This document shows positions 1 to 12,969 of a stretch of DNA of 64,000 bases, piece after piece; the stretch's first letter is position 1, and each line of letters starts with the position of its first letter. The DNA lies in contig MU839125.1 in the NCBI GenBank assembly GCA_030685235.1, positions 186,001 to 250,000 on the forward strand, given 5' to 3'. The DNA comes from Copromyces sp. CBS 386.78. Lineage: Eukaryota > Ascomycota > Sordariomycetes > Sordariales > Sordariaceae. Position numbers and translations under genes: made by a program. Under the pieces are notes generated by a model, which saw only the letters and a list, made by a program, of their open reading frames with translations, was not told the DNA's origin and ran no database searches.

Positions 1-3000
1 TTAAATACCGCCTCTAACTATTTTCCAACGCCCTTCAATCGGCTCTCCTTCAACTCCTACCTTCGTAGCCTCGCCCCGTAAACTTAACTATCGTCCCTCT
101 ACCACTAAAAAAGGTAAAAGTAAAAATATCGGTCCTACTCCTTTTATAACTATTCGCTTAAAACCTTTTTCTAATTCTTTTATTAGTAATTAATCGCTTA
201 TAACCCGCTATTCTCCCTGGAAACGGGACGTATCTAAAACTACTATTAATACTAATAGTCCTAATAAACATTATAAATAGCGGGTCGGTTATAAGTTTTC
301 TTTAGTAGATTACTAAATCTTTTATTTATTTTTTAATATTTAAACTTTCTATTCGCCTTTCCGTCGACTTTATATTAAATTATTTAATATAAATATAATT
401 CTTTATAATAAAATAGAATTCTCTTTATTTATTTTACTAATTTATATTATCCTACTTTTTATATACCTATTACCTAATTTTCCAATACTTAAAGAACGCT
501 TTTTATATATTATATAAATATTTTACCAATTCCTAAATATTATATTTAATAAACTATCCTATCTATTTAACTAAGAATTTCTCGTCTACCCCTTTCCTTT
601 AATAATCTATAATTTCTTCTATTTCTTATTTATTTTAATTTTCTACTAATTCCGGTAACGGTATTTTATTAACAACTTTACTATTAATCTTCTATAATTC
701 GAATAAGCTTACTAGAAATACGTTATATATTTTTTAATATTTCGTAAACAAGATAATTTAATATATTTAAAACCCAATCTATTTAATTACTTTAATTTTA
801 ATAAAAGTAAATATAAATTTACAATTTTAAAAACGAAAATTCTTAATAAATAATCCTATAAAATCGTTTAATCGGAATTCAATCGGTATATATCGCTTAT
901 TATACCCTTTCTTTTAATTCTCAACGGCCTATTCCCAATATTAGCATATAAACTTCTATACAACTTTTAAACGCTATAAACACTCCTTTACTCCTTAAAC
1001 TTTTAATTTGTAGCGTCCTTCTATATATTTAATTATACGAAAGTAGAAATTATATAAGGCTTCGAATAATAATATTCCTATAATTACGTATTTAAAATTA
1101 TTATAAACGAATTCAACCTTTTACAATTAGCAGGACTATATAGTACTATCCTTTTTAATCGCATTAATATAAAAGAATTTTTCAATTATTTAATATATTC
1201 GTTCCGTTTACCTATTAATCTAAAAGTAGAATATAATAAATAATTAATATAATATACTTCGGGTCTTAATAAATTCTTTTTAAAATTTACTAATAAATAA
1301 TTTATCTTTATTACTAACGATTCTTAAGGGGGAACTAAAGCAATATTCTACGTACTTATAAAAAAGATTAGCTATTTTTACGGCGTTAAAGGTCTTTTTA
1401 ATAGGTATTATTATTATAAATTTTATAAATTAATCGACAATAATTAAAATAATATCGTATATATTACTATAAAACCCCTAATTCGGTAATAGGCTAATAA
1501 TAAAATTTATACTAATTTTTTAAAAAAATTACTCTAATAGTAATAAAAATTATAAGTTTCTATAGGGTTTATATTTAGGTTATTATATTCCTTAATACAA
1601 TTCGTATCTACTAACGTATTCCTTTATATTAGTAACGAAATTTTTTTAATAGAATTTTCTTTTAATTAAATCCAGCGTTTTAAAAATACTTATATAATTT
1701 GCCTTCGGGTTATTATAATAATTACGTAGGAATTCCTTATATAATAAACCTTTATTAGGGATTACTAACCATCCTTTAAATTATAAGACCCTTTAATCGT
1801 CTAATTTATACCCCTTAATTATAAAACTTTTTATTCGTATAGCCGCTACTAAGTCGGTAATATTAGGATTTCTAAGTTAAAATTCTTTTATAATAATATA
1901 AAACTCTTAATTCTCTTTAGTTACGAAGGGGTATTCCTTACGTAAAATCTTTTTAGCGATCCTTCTAGGTAGGATTTAAGGAAACGGGTTATCCTTCGGT
2001 TCGGTTTCCTATATCTAATAAATCGCCGACTAAATAACTTTCTTAATTTATTTAATAAATAAATAAACTATAAACTATTTCCTATATTTATAAAAGAACT
2101 TTACTTCGAATATTTTCCTTATTTCGAAGGAGAATTATTATACTAGTCCTAATTTCTATTAAAATATTAATAAAACGTCGCCGTACTTTATCTCCCCCTT
2201 TATATAATTTAATTTTTTAAATAGACTGTCCGCCGGATTAATTTTATTTAGCCGGTAGGTAATATTAAAATTAAATTATAATAATCAATATACCTACCGT
2301 ACGAATTTCCCTTAGAAGTCTTTCGCTAATAATTTGATAATACTTGTTAATACTTAATAATCTATAAGGATTTAGAACTTTTAAAATAATCTTTCTAAAT
2401 AATAGTTCTAATATTCTAAATTCGTAATAATTATAAAGAGTTCCTATTAGCCTATATATTAATATTATTCTATTTCCGTAAACTTCTTTAAAAAAAAGGC
2501 TACCGAATATTATTAATCGCCTATTTTTTAAGATAGGATGCTTAAAATAATTTTTACCGAAGTATCTATTTTTACTTATATTTCCTTCACCTAATTTTAG
2601 TATTGGAGGATAAGCGCCGACGTAAAAGTTTCTTTAAATATTTTAAATACTTTATTAGCTACTTTTAATTATTTAAAAAGCCCCTTCTTCCTCCCGTTCT
2701 AATTTCCTTTTAAAAAGTCCGTTAATAGGGCTACTAATTTAGAATATTAATAAATAAATTACTAATAAAAATTTGCGAACTTTAAAAATATTTATATATT
2801 ATAGCAGAATTCTAGCCTAGGCTACTCTTTAATTACCTTTATTTTTTTAAGGTCTATTATAATACTTTAGGTTATAATTCGGTAGCCGAAGAAATTTATA
2901 TATTCTTTATAAAATTCGTATTTAAATAATTTTATATAGAATTAGGCGTCCTTTAAACGTTCGAATATTAATTATAAATATTTATTATATTTTTCTTTAC

Positions 3001-6000
3001 TTTATAAGAATATAAAAATATTATTAAAGTAAATAATATAAATTTTATCGACTAAATTTATTAGGGCTCTATATATATATATTTAAAAAGTAATTAGGGC
3101 GTTTATTAGGTTAAATAGTATAATTATATATTCGAAATATTTATATCGGGTTTTAAACGCCGTTTTCTATTTATCCCCTTCCTTAATACGGATTCTATAA
3201 TAGGCTTTTCTTAAGTCGACTTTAGAAAAGATTTTAGCGCCCGCTAAGCGATCTATTAATTTACTAATTAGTAGAAGTAAATAACGGTTTTTAATAGTAA
3301 TTCTATTAAACTTATAATAATTTATATAGAGTTGTAAAGAATTATCCTTCTTAAATATAAATAAGATTAATACCCTTACCGGGTTATTTAAATATTAAAT
3401 CCGTTTAATTCGTAAATTTTCTTCTAAATAATTGTAGAATATATTTAATTAGACTTTTAATAGGGAATAAATCGCCTTTTCTAATATAATCTCCCCTTTT
3501 TTAATTTTAATAGCGTATTTTATATTAAAAAGGGTAGGGAACGCTTTAGCCCCTTCTTCCGAAAAGTAAGATTCGAATTCCTTTAATACCGGTAGAATTA
3601 TCGTTAGCCCGTCGGCGGTATCCTCTTCGTCCTTATTAATATTTTTAAAGGTAGGTTTTAAAAGATTATATACCGCTGTTATAAAAGCGATAAAAGCCCT
3701 TTCGCCTTATATTACTTTACGTACGAAAAATTTTAAATCCGCTATTTAAAGTCTATTAAATTCGAATTTATTACTATATATATATATAATAATACCTTCC
3801 GAACTTATACCCGATATTAATATTAATAATAGTAATATATATATATTTCTACAAATAATATAAAATAATTATATCGTTTCTTATTCTTAACTATTTATAT
3901 CCTTCAATAAGAGGATAACTTTAAAAACTCTATAATACTTTATTTCTCCGCCGTTCGCACTTATAAATATAGGTACTATTATAGTTGCGACCTACTTTAA
4001 TTTATATTTCCTGGCAAAGTTCTTACAAATTGTATTAATTTCCGCGCTTATATTTAAATTTATATTAATTTCTTATCGGCGACCCTTCGGCGTTATTACT
4101 ACTACTATTATTTTTGCCGGGCTATTTTTTCCAGCCGTTTTAAAATTAGTAACCTCCTTAAATAACGGCTTATTTAAAAGGTTTAATCTTTTAACGATAT
4201 TAAAGAGTCGGATAATTCTTCGATCTTCTTAAAATCCTCTAATAATTTATTAGCCGAAATACTTTAAACCGCCGTTTTTTCGCGCGGCTTATACCCGTCC
4301 GTCTTAAACTTTTTAAAATAATCCTAAGCAATATATCCCTTTTTTTAGTAATTATAATATTTTTACTAAAAAATTCGGGAATTTAATTCCTATTTATTCA
4401 GAAACTAGTCTTTCTTCCAGTAATCCTAGGAAAAACGTTACCAATCCCAATTTTATTCTAATCAATCGCCGTAATTATTATTATACTACTTCAAACAATT
4501 ATTATTCCGGGGTTTTAAAGAATTTTCTTTCCTTCCTTACTTCTATTCAACGTCCTTTATTTATTACGCCGAAGCCTTCTATATAATTTTCTATATATTA
4601 GCGACGGAAATATTTAAAATTTCGAAATATTATTTAATTTTAAATATTAATTTAAAAAAGAAAGTATAAATAATATCCTTATTATTTTTAATATTTTATC
4701 TAAGCCTTTAATAATAGGCGTTAAATTTTTTAAAGAAGATCTATAAATTTTCATTATCCTTTTAACATATATTATAAATTTCGGCCCGGATATTTATTTT
4801 ATAATATTCGGGTATAATATATTCCTTACGTACGAATTTAAAAAATTCTTCTTATATAATATCCTATCTTTTATCTTTATTATCCTACAATATAATAGCG
4901 AAAGTTCGCTATAATATAATTAATTTCTCTTCTATACGAATTGACGCCTATAAAATCTTCTAATAATCGTTAATATCTTTTTATATTCGATTACTATTCT
5001 ATAGGCCTTCGATCTAATTTTCAAATTCGATATTAATATTAAATATAATAAAATAGCGAATACTATACGTAGGAATTTTTATATTAGGAACCTAATTAAT
5101 CTTTTCTTATACTATAATTTAAATAATCGTTTACAATTCCCTTAATATAGTAATTAATTCGCAAGGGTCGAAATTATTAATAACCGAATAATAATATTTA
5201 TAAATATAGTATTTTTTTAATTATTTTTAATAATTTTTATTATTTTCTAATTACGAAAGATTATAAGACTTATTTTAAACCAATATAAATAATTACGTAA
5301 ATAATCAGGATTTAATACAATTTTTTAATTAAATAGAAAAATTATAATTATAATACTAGGTCGGCTAAACCTTCTTATATAGCGAACGAAAACGGCTATA
5401 ATAATATATAAAAGTATTAAAACGGTATTATAATATATATTTCGCTCTCCGCTTAAGGGAATAATATTTATAGCGCTAATAAAAATTGCATAACTTATAA
5501 ATATATAAAATACGCGAATATTTAAAGTAGTAACGTTCTTAATACCATTTCGGCGAAATTCCTTATACAAAAATAGTTTTAAACTTTAACTCCGGAATTT
5601 AATTAATTATAATCGTAACAAACTTTACATCGACGTACTACTCTTCAATTTAAATCGTAAGGCTATCGGGTTCGTTAATTAACTACCTATCGGCGAATTA
5701 ATAACCGCTTATCTAATTATTAATAGTATTACCCCGAACCTTAACGGCGTTATAAATCTCTTCGCCCGATCCTTCTAAATAATTTTAATTTAATATAAAC
5801 TCGTCCGGACTAACTTTACACTCTAAAGAACGCCTATAATAACGTACTATACTTCGGGCACTGGTACTTTCCTTTCGTATACTAACTATATTCCCGGCCT
5901 TCGTAAATAAATATTTTAAAAAACTAAAGAATTATAAAATTTTAATATAATAAAATAGGAAATACTTTAATATACGAAATAAATCTATTTTTACTAAAAG

Positions 6001-6221
6001 ACTTTAGCCTAACCGGTTAGAAAGGACCGGTTAAACCGTAAGGGTTTTTATATTCGTACGAGCCTTCGGTAGGCCCGGCCTTCGGCGTTCGTATTCCAAC
6101 CGAGCGCCTCCACCTTTATTGGTCTCGCTTATCGAACCTGCTCTATATCCCGTATTGGGTTAGGCCTAGTGGCCTTGCCCCGTGTCGGCCTGTCCTAGGC
6201 CTCCTGCTCCATATCCTTACA
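1..6221 (-). mobile_element. RIP-degraded Ty3/gypsy retrotransposon relic A (5' part)
   Basis: Very AT-rich DNA with stops in all frames, almost no CpA/TpG, and protein remnants readable on the minus strand in gypsy order. A Gag zinc-knuckle remnant lies near 4320-4390 (the cysteines now read as Asn/Ser/Phe). Reverse-transcriptase remains lie at about 2800-3430. At 3180-3250 the minus strand reads LAGAKIFSKVDLRKAYYRI, the RT block that normally reads LxGAKxFSKLDLRxAYxxI. The YxDD catalytic box near 3005-3040 now reads YFNN, because both GAC codons became AAC. RNase H and integrase would lie between about 2700 and 1 and probably continue outside the window. The element is dead. RIP is inferred from base composition and from C-to-T and G-to-A changes. 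The right end is placed at the LTR-like block ending at 6221. Confidence 0.7.
6020..6221 (-). repeat. LTR-like low-AT block, probable 5' LTR of relic A
   Basis: This roughly 200-bp patch is clearly richer in G and C than the DNA on both sides. On the minus strand it begins TGTAAGGATATGG, a plausible LTR start (TG), and it lies just upstream of the Gag end of relic A. I see no second copy in the window; its partner would lie left of position 1. The inner boundary is uncertain, and it could instead belong to relic B. Confidence 0.35.
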
Positions 6222-6239
6222 TTTATATTTCTGTTACGG

Positions 6240-8900
6240 AGTTTCTAATTATTAGGTAAATAATTATTTTTATTTATCTATAATCCTTCTTAATAATAAT
6301 AATAGCGGGGTTTATATTTAGGTAATTACTATTGAAGTCCTTCTATTCTTAGAAGATAACGACGAATAAAATTCTATTTTTAAATAGGGAAAAGAATAGT
6401 TCCGGAGCGAAGTTGGGCCCCGGAGCTTAAAAATATATTAAATAAAGTAAAAGAATTTAAATTAAATTCGTAATTAGAAATAGAGCTTATATTAATTCTA
6501 TTCGTTATTAACGACTATAATTTATTCTATACCTTTATTAATAAAGGTTATTAATATTATATTACAATTAGTAAGAAAGTTATTAAAGATTTTCGGATTC
6601 TAATCGTTCCTATTAAATTTCGTCGTATTAAGGGAATTTCCGTAGCTATAGAAGGAACTATTATTTAGGGTCTTACGTATTTCCTAACGGAGGTTAATAA
6701 TTATATTTACTTTATTTATATTTATATTGTATTACTATTAGAATTCCCTATTATTTTGGGGAAGCTTTAATTTAAAGTTATATGAGTGTACTCCGTTCTA
6801 TATAAAAAGCGATTATATATAGGTATTACGAATTATTAGGTCCTATATATAAGTAGAGAGTAGGCTTCGGATATAGAATTTATTAGAGATATTAAATCCG
6901 CTATTTACGTAATAGCTATTACTTTCGTTAGCTATATATAGAAGATTCGGAGAGAGTTTAGTAGTAGAGTAGTAAAAGAAATTATTTATATTATAAATTT
7001 AAAAGATGTCGAAAAGGCTTTATAACCTAAGAAAGTTTATATCGAAGAATAATTGCGGAAGATAATTCCGAAGAAATATTATAACCTTTTACCCCTTTAA
7101 ATAAAATAGGAGGCGGATAAATACAACTTTTACCGTCCCGAAGTCGATTATAAGATTAAAATTAAAAAGAATAAAGATAATAAAGAATTACTAATCCCCT
7201 TTAATTTACTTTATAATATAACTTGTAAAGAATTCCTAATTTTAAAGAAGACCCTTAAAGACCTTTTAAATAAAAGTTTTATTTATATTGGTAATTTAGA
7301 AGCGGGAGCTCTAATTCTCTTCGTACGGAAGTTAGGCAATAGATTCCGCTTTTATTATAATTATTATATTTTAAATACTATTATATAAGCGGACTATTAT
7401 CCTTTACTACTTATTAATAAAATATTCTATATTTTAAAGGGGGTTAAATAGTATATAAAGGTTAATATCGTATAAACGTTCTATAAAATTCGGATAGTTA
7501 TAGGAGAGGAATGGAAAACGGTATTTCAAATATAATACAAATTATTTGAATAGTTGGTCGTATCCTTCGGACTAATTAGTATTCTAATAACGTTTTAACA
7601 ATATATTAATTATATCCTTTATAAATATTTCGATAAATTTTATACGACTTATATAAATAACGTCCTTATTTATACTTCGGGTACTAATGAGGACTACGAA
7701 ATTAAAGTCTATTTAGTATTAAAGAAGTTTTTTAATGCGGGCTTCTATTTAAACCCGGATAAATATGAATTTACAATTAAGAAGGTTAAATATTTCGATT
7801 TTATTATTTATACGGGTATTAGCGTACAAATTAATTTTAAGAAGGTTAAAACTATTTTCGAATAGCTTTTACTTAATTTTTAGAAGGGTATTTGTAATTT
7901 TTTTAAATTTATTAATTATTATAGGATATTTATACTATAGTTTTCGAAAGTAATAGCCCTGTTAATAACGCTTATTAATAAAGGGGTAGCCTTTAAATAG
8001 ATTAAGGAATATAAAAGTACCTTCCAATTATTTAAAATATTATTTACGAAGGCCCTAATCTTTATAGAATTTAATTTTAATAAAAAGATATTTTTAGAAA
8101 TAAATTATAATAGTTTCGTATTAAGTGGAATTATTTTGTAAAAAATTAACGAATTTAGGAAGCGGGCGGTTATTAATTACTATTCGCGGAAGTTAAATGC
8201 TATAAAACGGAATTATTTTATTTATAATAAGGAAATACTTATAATTATTAATTATTTAAAATAGTAATCGGCTGAACTACGTAATTATAAATCCTTTACT
8301 ATCCTAATTAACTATTGGAATTTAGAATACTTTATAAAAATATAGCGGTTTTCCGAACGGTAGGTTTATTAGGCTAAATATTTATTACAATTTAATTTTA
8401 ATATTAAATATCGGTTAAATAAGGAGGGAATAATCCCCGACGCTTTATTTTAGCGGGAATAGGATATATTTACCGAATAAGATTATAAAGCCTACAATTT
8501 ATAAATAATACCGGATTCCGCTCTCGAATTTTATAGCCCGCTCTATATTTCTATTTCCCGGGTCGTCCGTACCGGGAAGGAGGGTATAAAAGTATTTAAA
8601 AATCCGGATTTATAGTAGTTTTAAAATTAAACAGCCCTTAAAAACTTTTTATATTAATAAGTTAAAGCGGTAATTTAAAATAACCAATAGTATTTTAATT
8701 TATTTTTAAAATTAAAAATATAAATTGCCGATTATAATATCGATTTTTATAGCCGGCTCTACTAATAAAGCCGTTTTTAAATCCTTAGAGCGCCCGTTTA
8801 TACTAAATCTAATTCCGTTAACCTTTCGGACTAGTCCTAATAATTCAATACCTTCTATACAATTCTTATTTAAATTATTTACGATTTTTATATTTTCGGC
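6240..8900 (+). mobile_element. RIP-degraded Ty3/gypsy retrotransposon relic B
   Basis: Stop-riddled AT-rich DNA with gypsy Pol remains on the plus strand. Near 6735-6780 the text reads PIILGK followed by a Trp codon turned into a stop, matching the protease/RT junction motif PIILGxPW. At about 7270-7390 an RT block reads GAPILFVRK-type sequence followed by a degraded CVDYRxLN motif. The YxDD box near 7645-7680 reads YINNVLIYTSG. RNase H remains at about 8080-8270 read AVINYYSRKLNAIKRNY and then DKE-like residues (NKEILIIIN). No LTR pair could be assigned and both ends are approximate. Family assignment rests on motif order; no intact ORF survives. Confidence 0.65.
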
Positions 8901-10664
8901 TACTTAAAAAAAAAAGGTATTATAGCGGCACTTATTTAATATTTCTATTAGCCGTTTTTAAAGGTTTATATTCGGTAGTTCCTTCGTAATTATTATATTT
9001 ATAGCTCTATAAAGGTTTAGAAAGAGTAAAAACGAAGTCTCTTATAATTACTACTAATCCCGGAATAATTTAATAGGGAAATTTAAATAAACTTTATTAC
9101 GGACCTCCTAAATTCGAATAGCAATACTTACCTCTAGGTTATTAAGGACTAGCTTAGTAAGAATATTATCTTCGAACTTATACCTTCTATAAAGGCCGAG
9201 CTCTATATTAAATAGTTTTTCTAGTATTTCGTTAAATACTATAATATCCCTAGATTTATCGTTAGCGATCGAAATTCTAATTGAACTAGCCGTTTCTAAG
9301 TAAAATTCTACGAATTGCTTAATATTAAGCGCCTTTTGAATACGGCTTATTACCCGTAAACCGATAGTAGTTTAGAATATATAAATTAAGAGATTTATAT
9401 TTACCTTCGAGCGGTCGTTAATTATATTTAAAACAATTAGAATAAATAGTATTTAATAGCCTAATTAATTATTAATAGCCGTATTAATACTTTAATTAGT
9501 ATAAGCCTATTTTTTACTATTTACGGATTTGACGTAGAATTCCTAATTTCCGTTATTAAGGAGCCTACGAGCGGACTTCCGCTCCTCTCCTTTAAGAAGC
9601 AAATTTACTAATTCGTTTAGAAATTATAGTAAATTATAAACTTATATTAAACTACTATAATAGTAGCCGCCTAGTAGTAAGAGAAATTCGCTAATTAATA
9701 TCGTTAATTAATTAAACTCTTCTAAATCGGAGATAAAGTCTAATTTAATTTTAAAAATTATAGTACCGATCGTTTTAAAAAGAACTTAAATTAATTATAC
9801 GCAAAATATATAATTTTAAAAGTTCTCTCTCCGTACATTATAAAATTCTTTAACCTTCCGCGAATTATTTATAATATTTTCTATATAAACTTTCTACGGC
9901 GGGCAGCCTAAAATCTACTATTAGGGCAAAAGTTTACTAATAATTAATTATTAATTATAAAAGTAGAAAGATAATTCGAATAGTAGGTAGAGGAAATCTT
10001 TTATATATTTACTAATTATAAAAGAAGGGGATTTATCTATAAAGTTTTAGTTAAATAGAAAGGGTATTATAATTCTATTTAGGAACTTTTAAAAGAATTT
10101 AAAGAAATAAAAATATTTAATAAATTTGAAAATAAGTACGGAATAGTTAATTTTAATAATAGGCTAATTAATTAATAGATTAAAAACTTTCCCTTAAAAG
10201 GTTTTACGAATAGAATAAGGTTAATTAATTATATAGTTATAAGAGAAGAATTAATTCGTAATATTAAAAGAAATTCGAAATTAATTAGGGCGAAACCCCA
10301 AATATATTAAATATCCTTTATTATTTCGTTACTTAGCAAATTCTCTATAATTTAGTTAATGTTAATTTTTATATTTTCCTTTTTTTTATTAGTAAAATTC
10401 GAAGTAATTACGGCGTAAAGGTCGTACGAAGCGGGGTAAATATTTTCGGCGCGGGGGGGCGATAGTAAAGATAGTAGGGGGCGGATTCTATCGGATAGGC
10501 GAACGTTAAAGGGTAAATAAATAATATCCTATTATAAAAATTTATTAAGGTTTAAAATCTTTTTAAACCGTTTAGCGGCGGCGCCGCCATAGGTACGCGC
10601 TCGGTGTTTAAGAACGGCGGAGGATTTAATAATATTCTTAATAGTAGTAATAGGAGTAGTAGGA
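8900..10664. other. AT-rich degraded DNA of unknown origin
   Basis: Stops in every frame and CpA depletion continue, but I cannot read a transposon domain here. It may hold the 3' part of relic B. The stretch at 10560-10620 is locally GC-rich (gcggcggcgccgcc). Short open frames in it are by-products of base composition. Confidence 0.5.
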
Positions 10665-10669
10665 GTAGT
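10665..10669. repeat. Left target-site duplication of element C
   Basis: GTAGT immediately before the left LTR, matched by GTAGT right after the right LTR at 17947-17951. Five bases is the usual length for gypsy elements. The surrounding DNA is rich in AGT/GTA triplets, so a chance match cannot be excluded. Confidence 0.55.
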
Positions 10670-10890
10670 TATTACAGGATTAGCCTGTGACATACCCACC
10701 CTACACCGACCATTGATGTGCTATGCCTAGAGTCATAGCACGGTTACGTGCAGGGTTATGTGCGCGCACGGACTAGCCTTCTAGGGCTCTCGCCTATATA
10801 GCCAGTCCTCCGTATATATCCTTCCTTTCCTCTCCTTCGTATAATAACGTATATCTTACCCTACCCCTAATAGTACCTCACCCCGTAATA
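10670..10890 (+). repeat. Left LTR of element C
   Basis: 221 bp, starting TATTACAGGATTAG and ending CCCCGTAATA; the terminal TG and CA of a normal LTR appear mutated to TA. Its outer part (10670 to about 10782) keeps most CpA/TpG sites, while its inner part from 10812 has them converted to TpA. It aligns gap-free with 17726-17946. Confidence 0.85.
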
Positions 10891-12969
10891 GTTTATTATA
10901 CTTACTATTGCGCTACGTATATTTAAGGGAAATAAATTTAAATTACGTTTAGTATAGAAAAAAATATTTAAATTGCTCTGTAATTAAAAGATTCGACTTC
11001 TTACGAACGGGGTAAGTAAAGATTCGGTTGTAAATAATACGATTCGAACTAGGTAATATAAGTATTAACCTTATTTCTTTCTCCTTATTTATTAATTAAG
11101 ATAATATATTTAAAGAAATTACTATATCCGTATTAATTTAATAATTAATAACGGATTAGCTATAGGTTATTATTAATAATTTTATTGTAATAACCGTTAT
11201 TGGAATTCTTTAAACTTCCGATATTGACTTTGCGAATTAAATAATTTATAATACTTTCGTTGAAGCATTTATAAATTTCGATAACGATTTTAATACTTGC
11301 TCTCTTTCTATTTATATTGTAGATTACGCCTTTACGCTTGCTTCGGTCCCTATATTTTATAACGTTACTTTCGCCTTTAACCGTTTCGTTTACAATAATA
11401 TAGTTGAGGCTTATTCGCGCGCCTAGAGAGCTAAAGAGGATTTTACCGAATCCTACTAAGAAATCGATCGTTTAAATAATTGTAATACCGAATTCTAATA
11501 GGGGATCGACGAATTTAAATAATCTTTTAACGATTTTAAAACTAATATTTTTAAATTTTTTTAAAGATAAAGAAATAAGTACGTTGAAGTTATTAATAAG
11601 GTTTACGCTTAATTTAAGTAAATTTAAAATATTAAAGTACTTATTATAACGATTACGAATATTAATAGTAATAGTTATAGGTTAGTGTAATTACGTACGT
11701 ATATTATTCCGTTCGATAGTAAAGGAGCTATTTTATTAGAGAAAGCGGAAAAGTACTATTCTTAGTATATAAAGGTTAAACTATATTAAATTAATAAGCC
11801 GATTTATTTCGCCTTTAAATTTAAACGTTTTTCGTATATTATTAAATATTTTGAAGGCCCCTCTTTCGCGGCTATTGAATCGGTATTAATTAATATTTTC
11901 GAATATTCTACTAACGATATTAAATAGAAATAGAAGATTATAATAAACTTTTTTAAAGAGTTCGATATTAAATACGATAATTCCAATCTTACCGTTATTA
12001 TTCGTTGCGAATTAAACGATTTAAAGATAATTAAAGATATGCGTTAGGCCGTTTTCGAAGACCGTTTTACTATTTTTATCGATTAATACGATATAAATAA
12101 TATTATAAAAGTATATTTCCTTTATAATAAAATTATTAAGGCCGTCTATAGTATTATCGTTTATTAATACCCGCTTCCTACTAATAACGATTACGGTAAA
12201 TAGTTCTAAATAACCCGTTTATTAGCCTAAAGTTATAAAGATAATATTTATTGCGAAAAGTTCGCTAACCTTTTTTATAAATTGTTTTCTTTAAATAATT
12301 ATAATACTACTTCGTCCGTAGAATAGCCTATTAATTAAGGCGGTAACGCGATAGACTTTAATTTTATATTTACGATTAATATTATTATGCGTGGTATAAT
12401 TTTATAAGAGATTTTTGAATATCGTATAAAAATTGGTGCGTATACCCGTTATAGTCGTAAGAATTATTTTTCGGCCGCTTGCCGTAGCCGTATTAATTTT
12501 AATAAGGATCCCCCTACTTTTACTTATAGTAGTTACGGTGGTCGTAGTAGTAGAGGCGGTAGTAGAAGCGGTAGCAAGGGCGGTAATAATAATAATTCCA
12601 TTTTTTAATAGGGTTAATACGGCTATAGTCAATAGGGTTACGGTTAATAGGGCTATAGTTAGTAGTATTAAATTAACGTTATAAACGCCTAGGCGGCTAA
12701 TAATAATAATATTATAGCGTTATAATATTAATAGGCCTCTATCCCTATATATATCCCCGGTTTCGTCGGTCCTATCTAGGGTAATAAAATTAATTATATT
12801 AACTAATAGGGAAATATGTAGCCTCTAAACTAAATTGCAATTAGAAGTAATTATTTATAAGATAAAGAAAAGAGGGTAGTATTACTATATAATTAAATAT
12901 AATTGAAATTTATAGATCTTCTATAAATAGTTATTATAAATACCCTAATTTATTAAACTTTTTACTTAA

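Noticed and set aside
11035..11060. tRNA-like T-loop text (gattcgaact) in element C
   Set aside because: No matching acceptor, D or anticodon stems could be folded around it.
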